From an uncultured Saprospiraceae bacterium (GTDB lineage Bacteria; Bacteroidota; Bacteroidia; Chitinophagales; Saprospiraceae): a stretch of 64,000 nucleotides of DNA. The position numbers and the translations under genes were made by a program. The notes below the pieces were generated by a model that was not told the origin of the DNA, searched no databases, and saw nothing but the letters and a program-made list of their open reading frames with translations. Location of the stretch: contig CALJOK010000057.1 of NCBI GenBank assembly GCA_937981555.1, positions 62,001-126,000 on the forward strand, given 5' to 3'. The stretch's first letter is position 1, and each line of letters opens with the position of its first letter. Shown one piece after another: positions 9,014 through 16,999 of this stretch.

Positions 9014-12000
9014 ATGAAAAATGCAATAATGAGTTTTTGCGCTATCATATTTATGATATGCGTAACGGAGATGCACGGTCAAAATCAATCGATCGACAAC
9101 TCAACCACGAAAAAAATGCAACCTCAACAGTTTGTTGAACAGCAACAAAATTTCCAGGAAGACATATTAGGGGAAGACTATGTAGTCGTTATTTCCTTTG
9201 ATAAGATTCCTTCAAAATTGGAAATGAAGACCTTGCAAAAAGCAGAGATCGAATTAATAAATTACCAATATAAAAATACCTACTTAGCTAAGGTTCCCAC
9301 AAAAATGAATGCTTCTGAATTGAAGAAATGTGGTATCCAAACCTTGCGTAAGTACATTATAAAAGAAAAACTTTCACCTGAAATTAGGGAGGGACGATTT
9401 CCAGAGTGGGCCGTAAAATCGCCTGGAACTGTTGATGTAGCAATACTTTTGACAGATAATTTGGAAGCCAATCGTCTTCAATTCATTCACACTTTTAGTA
9501 TAACACACTTGCAAACACCTCTTCGAGGAGGTGATCTTATTATTGGGCGAATTGCTCAAAATGATTTGCAAAGACTTACTGCTTCACCAATGGTTGCGCA
9601 TGTAGATGCAATCGAACCTGCGGTAGAGCGACTTAACCATGAAAATCGAATCTTACAAAAAGTGAATGTACTCCAATCTAATGTTCCTGGGGCTCGAAAC
9701 CTAAGAGGTGAAGGCATCTATGTAGGAATAGGGGACGGAGGCGAGTTGGGTGACCACATTGATTTCAATGATCGGGTAACCAACTACGCCAACGGAACTT
9801 ATTCTTCATTCGGTGCTCACGGCGATCACGTGGCGGGTATTGTAGGAGGTGCTGGAAATGTTGATCCACTTCATCGTGGAATGGCGCCATCTTCCAACCT
9901 AATTATTCAAAAAACTACTTCAATTATTTCTAATGCTCAAACGTATTATGACAATCACGGAATGGTGATGACTAATAATTCTTATGGAGTGGGATATAAT
10001 TGTGAAACCAATGGAACTTATAATTACAGCAGTAATACTTTAGATTGGCAGATGAGGCAAATGCCTGAAATGCTCCATGTCTATGCAGCTGGGAATAGCG
10101 GCTATTCTGTTTGTGGAAATTATCCAGATGGATACAAATCTGTATTAAGATATTACCAAAGTGCTAAGAATGTTTTGACAGTTGGAAATGTTCGACAAAG
10201 TAGAGAACTGAATGGAGGAAGTAGTAAGGGGCCTGTTGCTGATGGGCGATTAAAACCTGAAATTGTAGCCATCGGTTCAGATGTAATGTCTACTGGAAGA
10301 GATTATGATTATTATAATGGAACAGGAACAAGTATGGCTTCTCCATCTACAGTTGGAACGTTGACCCTGTTAAATGAAAGATACAGAGAATTGAATGGAG
10401 GTGATGTACCTAAAGGTGGATTAATGAAAGCAATTGCTTGTAATACCGCAGATGATTTAGGAAATACTGGACCTGATTATGCTTATGGATATGGATTAAT
10501 TAATGGAAGAAGGGCTGCAGAATGTTTAGAGAATACCAGGTATAACGCTGATTCAATTTCAGATGGAGAAACCAAAACCTTTGATATTACCATTCCTTCA
10601 GGATTGGGACAATTAAAAGTAATGTTATACTGGCATGATGTGGAAGCTCCTGCTTATTCTGCCAAGACTTTGATTAATGATTTGGATTTAAAATTAACTA
10701 CTCCAAGTAACTCAGATTATTTGCCTTGGGTCTTGAATCATGATACTACTAATGTAACTGATTTAGCTACTCGAAAACTAGATACACTTAATAATATTGA
10801 ACAAGTAACACTAGATAATCCAACTGCTGGAATTTACACCATTACTATTGATGGAAGTAGTATTCCAACTGGACCACAAGAGTTTTTTATTGTCTATGAT
10901 TATGTAACTACTGATATAGTTTTGACATATCCATATGGAGAAGAAGGTATAGAACCTGGTTCAACTCAAATGATTCAATGGGATGCTGCTGTAAATAACA
11001 CATCTAGTTTCTCCCTAGAGTTTTCAGATGATGGAGGAGCTACATGGGATTTAATTGAGGCAAATATAGCTGCTGCTGATCGCCAATATTCATGGTCAGT
11101 ACCTTCTGCTACAACAGAAGAAGGTGTTATCAAAATTTTGAAAAATAGTGGTTCTGAAACAAGTCAAAATCTAGTTCCTTTTTACATATTAGAAAGACCA
11201 ACCAATCTTTCCTCAACGGTAATTTGTGAAGGACACTTAGAATTGACTTGGGATATAGTTCCAGATGTAGATTCTTATGAGATATATACTTTAGTAGGAC
11301 CAGATATGGTTGCTATCGATACGGTCGCCTCTAATACATATCAAACAGAAACTTTAGTTATAGGAGAAGAATACTGGTATGCTGTACGAGGAATGACTAA
11401 TGAAGGAAGTAAAACAGAACGTTCTATCGCTCTTCGAGTTACCGCTCAATCAGGAGGCGTTTGTCCTTGGGATTATGATTTGAGTTTGTTGGAGATTTCA
11501 ACGATTAAAGTAGGTCGAGCTAACACTTCATTATCATTGTCAAATGCTGCATTGATTAAGATAAGTTTGAAAAATTTAGGAGTTAATACTATAGACAGCT
11601 TTGAAATGTCTTATCAAGTAGATGGTGGAAATTTAAAATCAGAAATGATTTATGAAACACTCCTTTCAGGAGATACATTAGAAAAAATATTTACCACTAC
11701 CGCAAATTTTGCAAATCCAGGAACATATCAATTAAATGGATTCATTAATATTCCTGAAGATGTAGATTTAACAAATAATGAGACTGTTGGATCCTATCTA
11801 GTAACTCAATTGGCTAATCCACCGATTGCCTTACCATATGAACAGAACTTTGAAGGAATTTCAGTTTCCACCTTTACAGATAGTATTATAGGATTGGAAG
11901 GGATTAAAGAATGGGATTTTAAGCCTGATACTGAAGGTAAATTAAATTTTGTCAGCGAAGGTTCCAATAAATGTTTAGAATCAAAAGATTTCTCAAATAG

Positions 12001-12898
12001 TGGAACTAATGAAGGATTAACCGTCACTTTGAATATGTCTAACTATGTTGGAATCGAAGAATTAGAATTAAGTTTTGATTATAAATATAGTTCGCCAAAC
12101 AACTTAGGTGATGGAGATTATATTTACCTGAGAGGAAGTGATACAGATTCATGGATCGAAGCCACAGAATTAGTGCTCTCTAGTGATTGGTTGAGCTCTG
12201 GACAAATAGATTTGAGTAGTATACTTTCAGATAATGGACAACAATTTAGTAGCAGTACACAAATTCATTTTTCTCAAGGAATAAATTCAGGCTATGCGCT
12301 TGATAACTTTAAAATAATTTCTTTGGCTCCATTGCCAATCGAATTGACTTCATTTACTGCGGAAAAACATGGGATGGACGCAATCCTAAGATGGGAAACC
12401 GCATCAGAATTTAATAACCATAAATTTGAAATACAGGTAGCAAAGTCACCGCTACCACTTACAGACGAGAATTTTAAGCATATAGGAACGGTACTCGGTA
12501 ATGGCACAACAACAACTAACCATCATTACACATTTTCTGACAACTCCCCATTGAAATCCGGGTATCGTTACTATCGCTTAAAACAAATTGACTTTAATGG
12601 AAATTACACTTACTCAGATATTCGAAGTGTAAATTTTGGAACCTTTACAGATGTAGCTATTTTTCCTAATCCTTTTATAGGAGAAATCAATATTATGAAT
12701 CTGCCAGAAAAGGGCGTTTTACAAAACATTCAAATTCTAAATACATTAGGACAAGTTGTTTTCGAGTCTACTCAATTTGAGGATGTAAAAGATTTAACGA
12801 TTGAAATTGATGAAAAACTTGCTTCGGGTACTTATTTCTTAAGTATTCAAACATCCGAAGAAACTTTAACCTTTCCAATTATGAAAAATGGAAAGTAG
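9014..12898 (+). CDS. Subtilisin-like (S8) serine peptidase secreted by T9SS
   Basis: The frame is open from a TTG at 8963, but the ATG at 9014 gives a proper signal peptide (MKNAIMSFCAIIFMICVTEM) and is preferred, giving 1294 residues. The catalytic triad of subtilases is visible: Asp in GIGDGGELGDHIDF (about residue 240), His in GAHGDHVAGI (about 270) and Ser in GTGTSMASPS (about 440). Beta-rich domains follow, including LTYPYGEEGIEPGSTQMIQW, a fibronectin-like stretch and a CARDB-like stretch. The C terminus has ELTSFTAEKHG...LRWETASE and a type A T9SS sorting domain starting at VAIFPNPF. The likely role is degradation of extracellular protein at the cell surface. The gene stands alone and is followed by a terminator. 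Confidence 0.9.
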   Translation: MKNAIMSFCAIIFMICVTEMHGQNQSIDNSTTKKMQPQQFVEQQQNFQEDILGEDYVVVISFDKIPSKLEMKTLQKAEIELINYQYKNTYLAKVPTKMNASELKKCGIQTLRKYIIKEKLSPEIREGRFPEWAVKSPGTVDVAILLTDNLEANRLQFIHTFSITHLQTPLRGGDLIIGRIAQNDLQRLTASPMVAHVDAIEPAVERLNHENRILQKVNVLQSNVPGARNLRGEGIYVGIGDGGELGDHIDFNDRVTNYANGTYSSFGAHGDHVAGIVGGAGNVDPLHRGMAPSSNLIIQKTTSIISNAQTYYDNHGMVMTNNSYGVGYNCETNGTYNYSSNTLDWQMRQMPEMLHVYAAGNSGYSVCGNYPDGYKSVLRYYQSAKNVLTVGNVRQSRELNGGSSKGPVADGRLKPEIVAIGSDVMSTGRDYDYYNGTGTSMASPSTVGTLTLLNERYRELNGGDVPKGGLMKAIACNTADDLGNTGPDYAYGYGLINGRRAAECLENTRYNADSISDGETKTFDITIPSGLGQLKVMLYWHDVEAPAYSAKTLINDLDLKLTTPSNSDYLPWVLNHDTTNVTDLATRKLDTLNNIEQVTLDNPTAGIYTITIDGSSIPTGPQEFFIVYDYVTTDIVLTYPYGEEGIEPGSTQMIQWDAAVNNTSSFSLEFSDDGGATWDLIEANIAAADRQYSWSVPSATTEEGVIKILKNSGSETSQNLVPFYILERPTNLSSTVICEGHLELTWDIVPDVDSYEIYTLVGPDMVAIDTVASNTYQTETLVIGEEYWYAVRGMTNEGSKTERSIALRVTAQSGGVCPWDYDLSLLEISTIKVGRANTSLSLSNAALIKISLKNLGVNTIDSFEMSYQVDGGNLKSEMIYETLLSGDTLEKIFTTTANFANPGTYQLNGFINIPEDVDLTNNETVGSYLVTQLANPPIALPYEQNFEGISVSTFTDSIIGLEGIKEWDFKPDTEGKLNFVSEGSNKCLESKDFSNSGTNEGLTVTLNMSNYVGIEELELSFDYKYSSPNNLGDGDYIYLRGSDTDSWIEATELVLSSDWLSSGQIDLSSILSDNGQQFSSSTQIHFSQGINSGYALDNFKIISLAPLPIELTSFTAEKHGMDAILRWETASEFNNHKFEIQVAKSPLPLTDENFKHIGTVLGNGTTTTNHHYTFSDNSPLKSGYRYYRLKQIDFNGNYTYSDIRSVNFGTFTDVAIFPNPFIGEINIMNLPEKGVLQNIQILNTLGQVVFESTQFEDVKDLTIEIDEKLASGTYFLSIQTSEETLTFPIMKNGK

Positions 12899-12990
12899 AG
12901 GAATTCGCCTTATGGTATGGTTCTGAAATAGTTTTTCTCGATTTCAGCATCGTAACCATGAAACTCATTTTTATTTCATAGAATTATTTG

Positions 12991-13027
12991 AGCATGATTT
13001 TTTAATTAAAATCATGCTTTTTTTTTG
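12991..13027 (+). terminator. Intrinsic terminator after the subtilase gene
   Basis: AGCATGATTTT pairs with AAAATCATGCT around TTAATT and runs into nine T bases. Confidence 0.85.
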
Positions 13028-13190
13028 TTTTTTTTTAATGAAAAATTATAATAAATAATTCACAAAAATAACGATTTGGTAAAAGCCTAATATTGTTAAG
13101 TTGTTGACTTTCAGTAGATTGCGAATAATGAAGAAGTAAGTTTTAAAATATAATTGATTTTTAAAAGTTCACAATAAGTGATTTTTGTCT

Positions 13191-13221
13191 TTGTCTAAGG
13201 GAGTAGACCGCTCTATATTTG
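13191..13221 (+). promoter_or_regulatory. Bacteroidota-type promoter ahead of the hairpin array
   Basis: TTG (13191-13193), a 20-base spacer and TATATTTG (13214-13221) closely match the Bacteroidota consensus TTG-N19-TAnnTTTG. Transcription would start near 13228 and run into the array of hairpin elements. A GGGAGG-type ribosome-binding sequence (13232-13237) and a 12-codon reading frame follow. Confidence 0.55.
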
Positions 13222-13249
13222 TTATGTAATCGGGAGGAAACGTAGAGAA

Positions 13250-13288
13250 TGAAGGGAAAAAAGATTACAAACAGGTTAAAAAGTTAAC
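13250..13288 (+). CDS. Possible 12-codon leader peptide
   Basis: ATG at 13250, after a purine-rich ribosome-binding-like sequence, opens MKGKKITNRLKS and ends at a TAA inside the first hairpin of the array. A leader peptide is only a possibility. Similar purine-rich mini-frames occur before the second and third elements (MVKNIKEAERKREIAK and MIKNIRGGMKRKIAK). Each ends in a TGA that overlaps the next ATG. Confidence 0.25.
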
Positions 13289-13388
13289 CTTCAAAATTGA
13301 CAAAAAGGATATGTTCATGGGATTATAATTTGTTGTAGTTAGTCAGAATCCTAAAAATTTTAGGATTCTGACCTACTTCTTTTTTTCT
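13273..13388 (+). ncRNA. Array element 1 (putative structured RNA)
   Basis: An upstream hairpin AGGTTAA/TTAACCT (13273-13290) precedes the core at 13309-13332. A 15-bp stem GTCAGAATCCTAAAA/TTTTAGGATTCTGAC (13342-13372) follows, then a T-rich tract. GTAG and CTAC can extend the lower stem. This copy lies directly behind the promoter at 13191-13221. Confidence 0.45.
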
Positions 13389-13428
13389 CATGGTAAAAAA
13401 TATAAAAGAGGCGGAAAGAAAAAGAGAG

Positions 13429-13553
13429 ATTGCAAAATGATGCAATTAAAAGCTGAAGGATCAGCACTTGAATTTGGATATGTTCATGGGATTATAATTT
13501 GTTGTAGTTAGTCAGAATCCTAGTTAAATAGGATTCTGACCTACTTCTTTTTC
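13429..13553 (+). ncRNA. Array element 2 (putative structured RNA)
   Basis: There are two small upstream hairpins, ATTGCA/TGCAAT (13429-13446) and GCTGA/TCAGC (13452-13465). The core is at 13478-13501. The 12-bp terminal stem GTCAGAATCCTA/TAGGATTCTGAC (13511-13540) has a six-base loop and is followed by a T-rich tract. The lower stem matches element 1 but the loop differs. Confidence 0.45.
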
Positions 13554-13591
13554 TCATGATAAAAAATATAAGAGGAGGAATGAAAAGAAAG

Positions 13592-13720
13592 ATTGCAAAA
13601 TGATGCAATCAAAAGCTGAAAGCTCAGCACCTAAATTTGGATATGTTCATGGGATTATAATTTGCAACATAGCAAGTCGGATCTTTAAAAATCTGACTTG
13701 CTATGCAAATATTTTTTCTC
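13592..13720 (+). ncRNA. Array element 3 (putative structured RNA)
   Basis: The upstream hairpins repeat those of element 2: ATTGCA/TGCAAT (13592-13609) and GCTGA/TCAGC (13615-13628). The core is at 13641-13664. The downstream stem is unrelated in sequence, CATAGCAAGTCGGAT against ATCTGACTTGCTATG (13668-13705), with one G-T wobble. It is followed by ATTTTTTCTC. The last bases of the core (ATTTGC) can pair with GCAAAT after the stem. Confidence 0.45.
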
Positions 13721-13785
13721 TTCACATAATAAATAAAGTATTAATATAGTTTATTAAGTATCCAACTCACAAAAAAGAATTAAAC

Positions 13786-13881
13786 AGCTAAAATTTTAGC
13801 TTGTCTATAAAGAATATGTTCATGGGATTATAATTTGTTGTGGTTAGTCGCGTATTTCAAATACGCGACTTTCTATTTTTT
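13786..13881 (+). ncRNA. Array element 4 (putative structured RNA)
   Basis: The upstream palindrome AGCTAAAA/TTTTAGCT (13786-13801) has no sequence relation to the other copies. The core is at 13814-13837. The downstream stem AGTCGCGTATT/AATACGCGACT (13846-13870) has a three-base loop and is followed by TTCTATTTTTT. Spacers are unlike those of elements 2 and 3, so this copy is older or independent. Confidence 0.45.
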
Positions 13882-13893
13882 AGGACTAAAAAT

Positions 13894-13940
13894 AAAATCA
13901 AAAAGGAAGTCATTTTTTAAATGACTTCCTTTTTGATTTT
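13894..13940. terminator. 22-bp perfect stem, bidirectional terminator
   Basis: Bases 13894-13915 are the exact reverse complement of 13919-13940, with a TTT loop. The stem starts with AAAATCAAAAAGG and ends in CCTTTTTGATTTT, so it gives a T tract on both strands. It separates the hairpin array from the minus-strand gene ending at 14044. Confidence 0.75.
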
Positions 13941-14043
13941 TATAATAACTGTAAGAATTTAAGAAATAGAATAAAGGGAAATTACGAGATCGCTTAAACT
14001 TCTTAAATTTTAACTTCTTGTTGGATAATCGATACTCCTATTT

Positions 14044-14619
14044 TTACTCTTCTTCTTTAGTTTCTTTTTGGAAAAAACTCAAACAATTTTTCTGCAAATC
14101 AACTTCCTCCGATGCCTCATTGAATAAATAGAAAACATAAACCAGTCCTTTTCCTTCTCTATATAATGCTAACATTTTGCAATGATCTTTATCCGAGAAA
14201 ACTGTTTTAGGTTGAAAAAAAACAACCGCTCCCCAATCTGCTTGATAACTTTCTAAATCTTCTCTTGACATTTCATGCAAAACCAACCGAGCTTCCTCAT
14301 CTTCATTTGTTGCTGCTGAGATCGCCATGTTTGACACTTTTATATGTGGAAAAGTTATTGCATTTTTTCCTTCTGGAAATAGGGCAAATCCAATTTTCAT
14401 ATCAGCTTTCTTAGCTTTAATCTCAAAATCAAAATCGACTACAATACTTTCGCTTGCCTTTATTTTTTTATAACTATTTTCTAAAGGAGCTAAAAACGCT
14501 AAATCCATTTTTGCTGATTTTTGAGCAAAAGATTTAGACACGTTTATTTGCGTAAATGCATTGTTAGAATAACTGAAAAATAAAAGACTGAAGGAAAGTA
14601 ATCGTAAAATATTTTTCAT
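14044..14619 (-). CDS. Secreted protein of unknown function
   Basis: I do not recognise this 191-residue protein. It has a signal peptide (ILRLLSFSLLFFSYSNNAFTQ) and no further membrane segment. The mature part contains VVDFDFEIKAKK, MKIGFALFPEGKNAITFP and DWGAVVFFQPKTVFSDKDHCKM, and ends in an acidic tail. It is probably a small mixed alpha/beta periplasmic or secreted protein. It diverges from the dipeptidase gene at 14689, leaving 69 bases for both promoters. Confidence 0.65.
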   Translation of the reverse strand: MKNILRLLSFSLLFFSYSNNAFTQINVSKSFAQKSAKMDLAFLAPLENSYKKIKASESIVVDFDFEIKAKKADMKIGFALFPEGKNAITFPHIKVSNMAISAATNEDEEARLVLHEMSREDLESYQADWGAVVFFQPKTVFSDKDHCKMLALYREGKGLVYVFYLFNEASEEVDLQKNCLSFFQKETKEEE

Positions 14620-14688
14620 GATAAAAAATTATTAAGTTTGAATCGGGATGAAATAACATTCCGAATTTAACGAAAAAACAATTCAATT

Positions 14689-15927
14689 ATGAAGAACCTT
14701 ACTTTTTTAACTTTTATTCTAAGTTCTATTTTTCTATTCTCATGTGAAGAAAAACCACAACTCACAGCGGATGAAAAATTAGAAATACAAGCCAATGAGA
14801 TTGCACACAAATACATTATTACCGATGGCCATGTAGATTTACCATATAGACTTGATGTTCGAAATTTTAAATTAACCAAGGAGTTTATTGGTATCCCTAT
14901 CGAAACTGATAAAGGCGATTTCGATTATGTCCGAGCTAAAAAAGGAGGACTGGATGCGCCTTTTATGTCGATTTATATTCCAGCAAGTTTTCAAGAAAAT
15001 GGCGGAGCAAAAATGTTTGCTGATTCATTAATTGATATGGTTCAAAAAATCATTAAAGCTCATCCAGATAATTTTATGAAAGGGGATTCACCAGCTGATT
15101 GTGAAAAAGCATTTGCCGAAGGAAAAATTGCCCTTCCAATGGGGATGGAAAATGGAGCACCAATCATGGATGATTTAGCCAATGTTCAACACTTTTATGA
15201 TCGAGGAGTTCGATACATTACTTTGACTCATTCCAAAGTAAATCAAATTTGTGATTCTTCTTATGATACCATTCGAACTTGGAATGGCTTGAGTCCTTTC
15301 GGAGTAGATGTGGTGGAAGAGATGAATAAGGTGGGAATTATGGTAGATATTTCACACGTAAGTGATAGTACTTTTTATCAAGTAATGAAACTAGCAAAAG
15401 CTCCTTGTATCGCTTCTCATTCTAGTTGTAGAAAATTCGTTCCTGGTTTTGAAAGAAACATGGATGACGATATGATCAAATTATTAGGTAAAAATAATGG
15501 AGTAATGTGCATCAACTTTGGGTCAACTTTCTTAGACGGGAAATTGAGAAAAAAACAAGATGAAGACCGTGAAAAACTCTCAGGAATTTTAACTGAAAAA
15601 GGATTAGAAGCAAGTGACTCTCTTGCAAAACCCATTATTGAACAATTTAAAAAAGACAATCCTAGACTTTTTTCTGATGTGGAGATGGTAGCTAATCATA
15701 TCGATCATGTAGTAAAATTAGCAGGTATCGATCATGTCGGGTTAGGATCTGATTTTGATGGAGTGGGGGATAGTTTACCAGTAGGTTTGAAGGATGTATC
15801 CCAATTTCCAAATCTTGTAAAAGTATTGTTGCAAAGAGGTTATTCTGAAGAAGACATTGCAAAGATTTGTTATAAAAATGTTTTCCGGGTATGGAATGAA
15901 GTGGAAAAAGTAGCAGCGAGTATGTAA
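14689..15927 (+). CDS. Membrane dipeptidase, peptidase family M19
   Basis: This 412-residue zinc dipeptidase of the renal dipeptidase family is a predicted lipoprotein (FLFSC). Metal-site landmarks occur in order: DGHVDLPYR (His-x-Asp), GMENGAPI (Glu bridging both metals), VDISHVSDST (His), CIASHSSCR (His) and GLGSDFDGVGD (Asp). The family hydrolyses dipeptides, often with a D-residue at the second position. The likely role is scavenging peptides in the periplasm or at the surface, alongside the secreted subtilase upstream. Length is normal. Confidence 0.93.
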   Translation: MKNLTFLTFILSSIFLFSCEEKPQLTADEKLEIQANEIAHKYIITDGHVDLPYRLDVRNFKLTKEFIGIPIETDKGDFDYVRAKKGGLDAPFMSIYIPASFQENGGAKMFADSLIDMVQKIIKAHPDNFMKGDSPADCEKAFAEGKIALPMGMENGAPIMDDLANVQHFYDRGVRYITLTHSKVNQICDSSYDTIRTWNGLSPFGVDVVEEMNKVGIMVDISHVSDSTFYQVMKLAKAPCIASHSSCRKFVPGFERNMDDDMIKLLGKNNGVMCINFGSTFLDGKLRKKQDEDREKLSGILTEKGLEASDSLAKPIIEQFKKDNPRLFSDVEMVANHIDHVVKLAGIDHVGLGSDFDGVGDSLPVGLKDVSQFPNLVKVLLQRGYSEEDIAKICYKNVFRVWNEVEKVAASM

Positions 15928-15932
15928 ATTTT

Positions 15933-16064
15933 GATGGAACACGGATGACGCGGATTGTAACGGATTTTACGATTAGAGGTGTTAATGTTTTTTCTAAAAC
16001 ACTACATTATTGTAATCGTCAAATCTGCTGAAATTCGCTCGATCCGCGTCATCCGCGTTCTATC
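15933..16064. repeat. Long imperfect inverted repeat (dispersed family A, copy 1)
   Basis: The left arm starts GATGGAACACGGATGACGCG (15933) and pairs with 16042-16064, with two mismatches over 23 bases. Pairing continues inside: GATTTTACGATTA against TAATCGTCAAATC. The right arm contains AATTCGCTCGATCC, also found at 38128-38138 in copy 2 of the family. Confidence 0.75.
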
Positions 16065-16065
16065 A

Positions 16066-16569
16066 TCATTCCTTCGAAAAAAGCATCAATTCCTCTTTCT
16101 CAAACGGAATCATTTTTTCAAAAGCTAATCCTATTTTTTCCAAAAGGCGTTGCGAGTCTTTATTTTCTAAAGTGGTAATACCCACAATTCGTTTTATCTT
16201 AATTTCATCTATCGCCATTTTTAAAGTAGCACTAGCTGCTTCGTAGGCATAACCTTTTTTTCCAAATTTTGCTAGCATAGCAAAACCAATGTCGACATCT
16301 TCTAACTGAGGCCGTTTAATCAAACCACAGGTTCCGATAGAAATTCCATCATCCTTTCTTTCCATGATAAACATGGCAATGTTGTCTTTTCCATAATCAG
16401 GCAAAAGTTTATTGGTGATATACTGTTGAGCATCTTTGATCGTTCGAATACCTCGGTCACCAATATTATCTATCCAACCTTTCGAGTTAAGTAATTCAAA
16501 AATAAATTCATCATCATCAAGATTGGCTTCTCGTAAATGGAGTCGTTTAGTGGTGATTATTCTTTTCAT
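16066..16569 (-). CDS. GNAT-family N-acetyltransferase, RimJ/RimL-like
   Basis: This 167-residue protein starts with TTKRLHLREANLDDDEFIFELLN, the usual opening of RimJ/RimL-type acetyltransferases. The acetyl-CoA region appears as GTCGLIKRPQLEDVDIGFAML and KFGKKGYAYEAASATLKMA, and IVGITTLENKDSQRLLEKIGL is the typical C-terminal part. It moves an acetyl group from acetyl-CoA to an amine, but the substrate cannot be told. Its stop lies two bases from the long inverted repeat. Confidence 0.88.
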   Translation of the reverse strand: MKRIITTKRLHLREANLDDDEFIFELLNSKGWIDNIGDRGIRTIKDAQQYITNKLLPDYGKDNIAMFIMERKDDGISIGTCGLIKRPQLEDVDIGFAMLAKFGKKGYAYEAASATLKMAIDEIKIKRIVGITTLENKDSQRLLEKIGLAFEKMIPFEKEELMLFSKE

Positions 16570-16636
16570 AGAAAATGGAATTAGTTAGAATGATTTTTAA
16601 AGTTACAGTTTATTATATCAGATACTTTAGAAATCA

Positions 16637-16673
16637 AAAAAAAATGCCCGTCTCGAAAGACGGGCATTTTTTT
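16637..16673 (-). terminator. Intrinsic terminator of the copper operon
   Basis: AAATGCCCGTCT pairs with AGACGGGCATTT around CGAA, with A and T runs on the two sides. On the minus strand it directly follows the stop of the His-rich lipoprotein gene. Confidence 0.9.
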
Positions 16674-16675
16674 AC

Positions 16676-16969
16676 TTAGTGACTATGTCCATCATGACTA
16701 TCATGGTCATGTCCATCATGAGCATCAGTTTTACCTGCTTTCTCATTAGCTACATAATCCATTTTACAAACTGGACAAGTTCCAGCTGCATCACTTCCAC
16801 TTCCTTTGCAATGCATCGGGCAGATATAAGCTGCAGTATATTCTTTGCCTTGTTCAGCAGATTGTTCAGTCTTAGTAGCATCACCTTTTGCTGCGCCATC
16901 GCCACAAGCAAATACTAAAGTTGCCATAGCAAATAAAAATAATGGGAGAACTAATTTTAAATTTTTCAT
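16676..16969 (-). CDS. Heavy-metal-binding domain lipoprotein with His-rich tail
   Basis: This 97-residue predicted lipoprotein (LVFAC lipobox) carries one heavy-metal-binding domain, YICPMH...GTCPVCKMDYV, related to the domain at the N terminus of CusB-like adaptors. Between the two Cys pairs there is an extra Cys and a Ser/Gly stretch instead of the usual compact spacing. The tail DAHDGHDHDSHDGHSH is rich in His and Asp and should bind copper, silver or zinc. It is the last gene of the efflux operon, 30 bases after the BNR-propeller gene, and could pass metal to the pump or act as a sponge. Confidence 0.85.
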   Translation of the reverse strand: MKNLKLVLPLFLFAMATLVFACGDGAAKGDATKTEQSAEQGKEYTAAYICPMHCKGSGSDAAGTCPVCKMDYVANEKAGKTDAHDGHDHDSHDGHSH

Positions 16970-16999
16970 AATTGATAAGGTTTTAAAAATTTATTTTAA

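Larger units (their letters stand above)
13273..13881 (+). repeat. Tandem array of four hairpin / invariant core / hairpin elements
   Basis: A 24-base sequence containing GTTCATGGGATTATAATTTG occurs four times without change, at 13309-13332, 13478-13501, 13641-13664 and 13814-13837. The spacing is 169, 163 and 173 bases. Each core has an upstream hairpin (12 bases away in three copies, 18 in the first) and a downstream hairpin 8-10 bases away in three copies, nearer in the third, ending in a T-rich tract. Hairpin sequences differ between copies but pairing is kept. Copies 2 and 3 also share their spacers and look like a recent duplication. The pattern indicates a repeated structured RNA or terminator unit. 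I do not recognise the family. Confidence 0.7.

Noticed and set aside
13309-13332. The core contains TATAATTTG and could be a promoter.
   Set aside because: The element has three bases between TA and TTTG instead of two, and no TTG lies at a fixed distance upstream in all four copies.
13478-13720. The core of array copies 2 and 3 translates as YVHGIIIC in a frame starting at ATGATG.
   Set aside because: In copies 1 and 4 the same frame is stopped just upstream of the core, while the bases are unchanged. The conservation is at the nucleic-acid level, not the peptide level.
13273-13881. CRISPR array.
   Set aside because: Repeats are only 24 bases with spacers of about 140-150 bases. Spacers 2 and 3 resemble each other and there are no cas genes.
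13273-13881. Tandem type I toxin-antitoxin repeats.
   Set aside because: The encoded mini-peptides are basic or mixed, not the short hydrophobic helices expected, and no antisense promoter was recognised.
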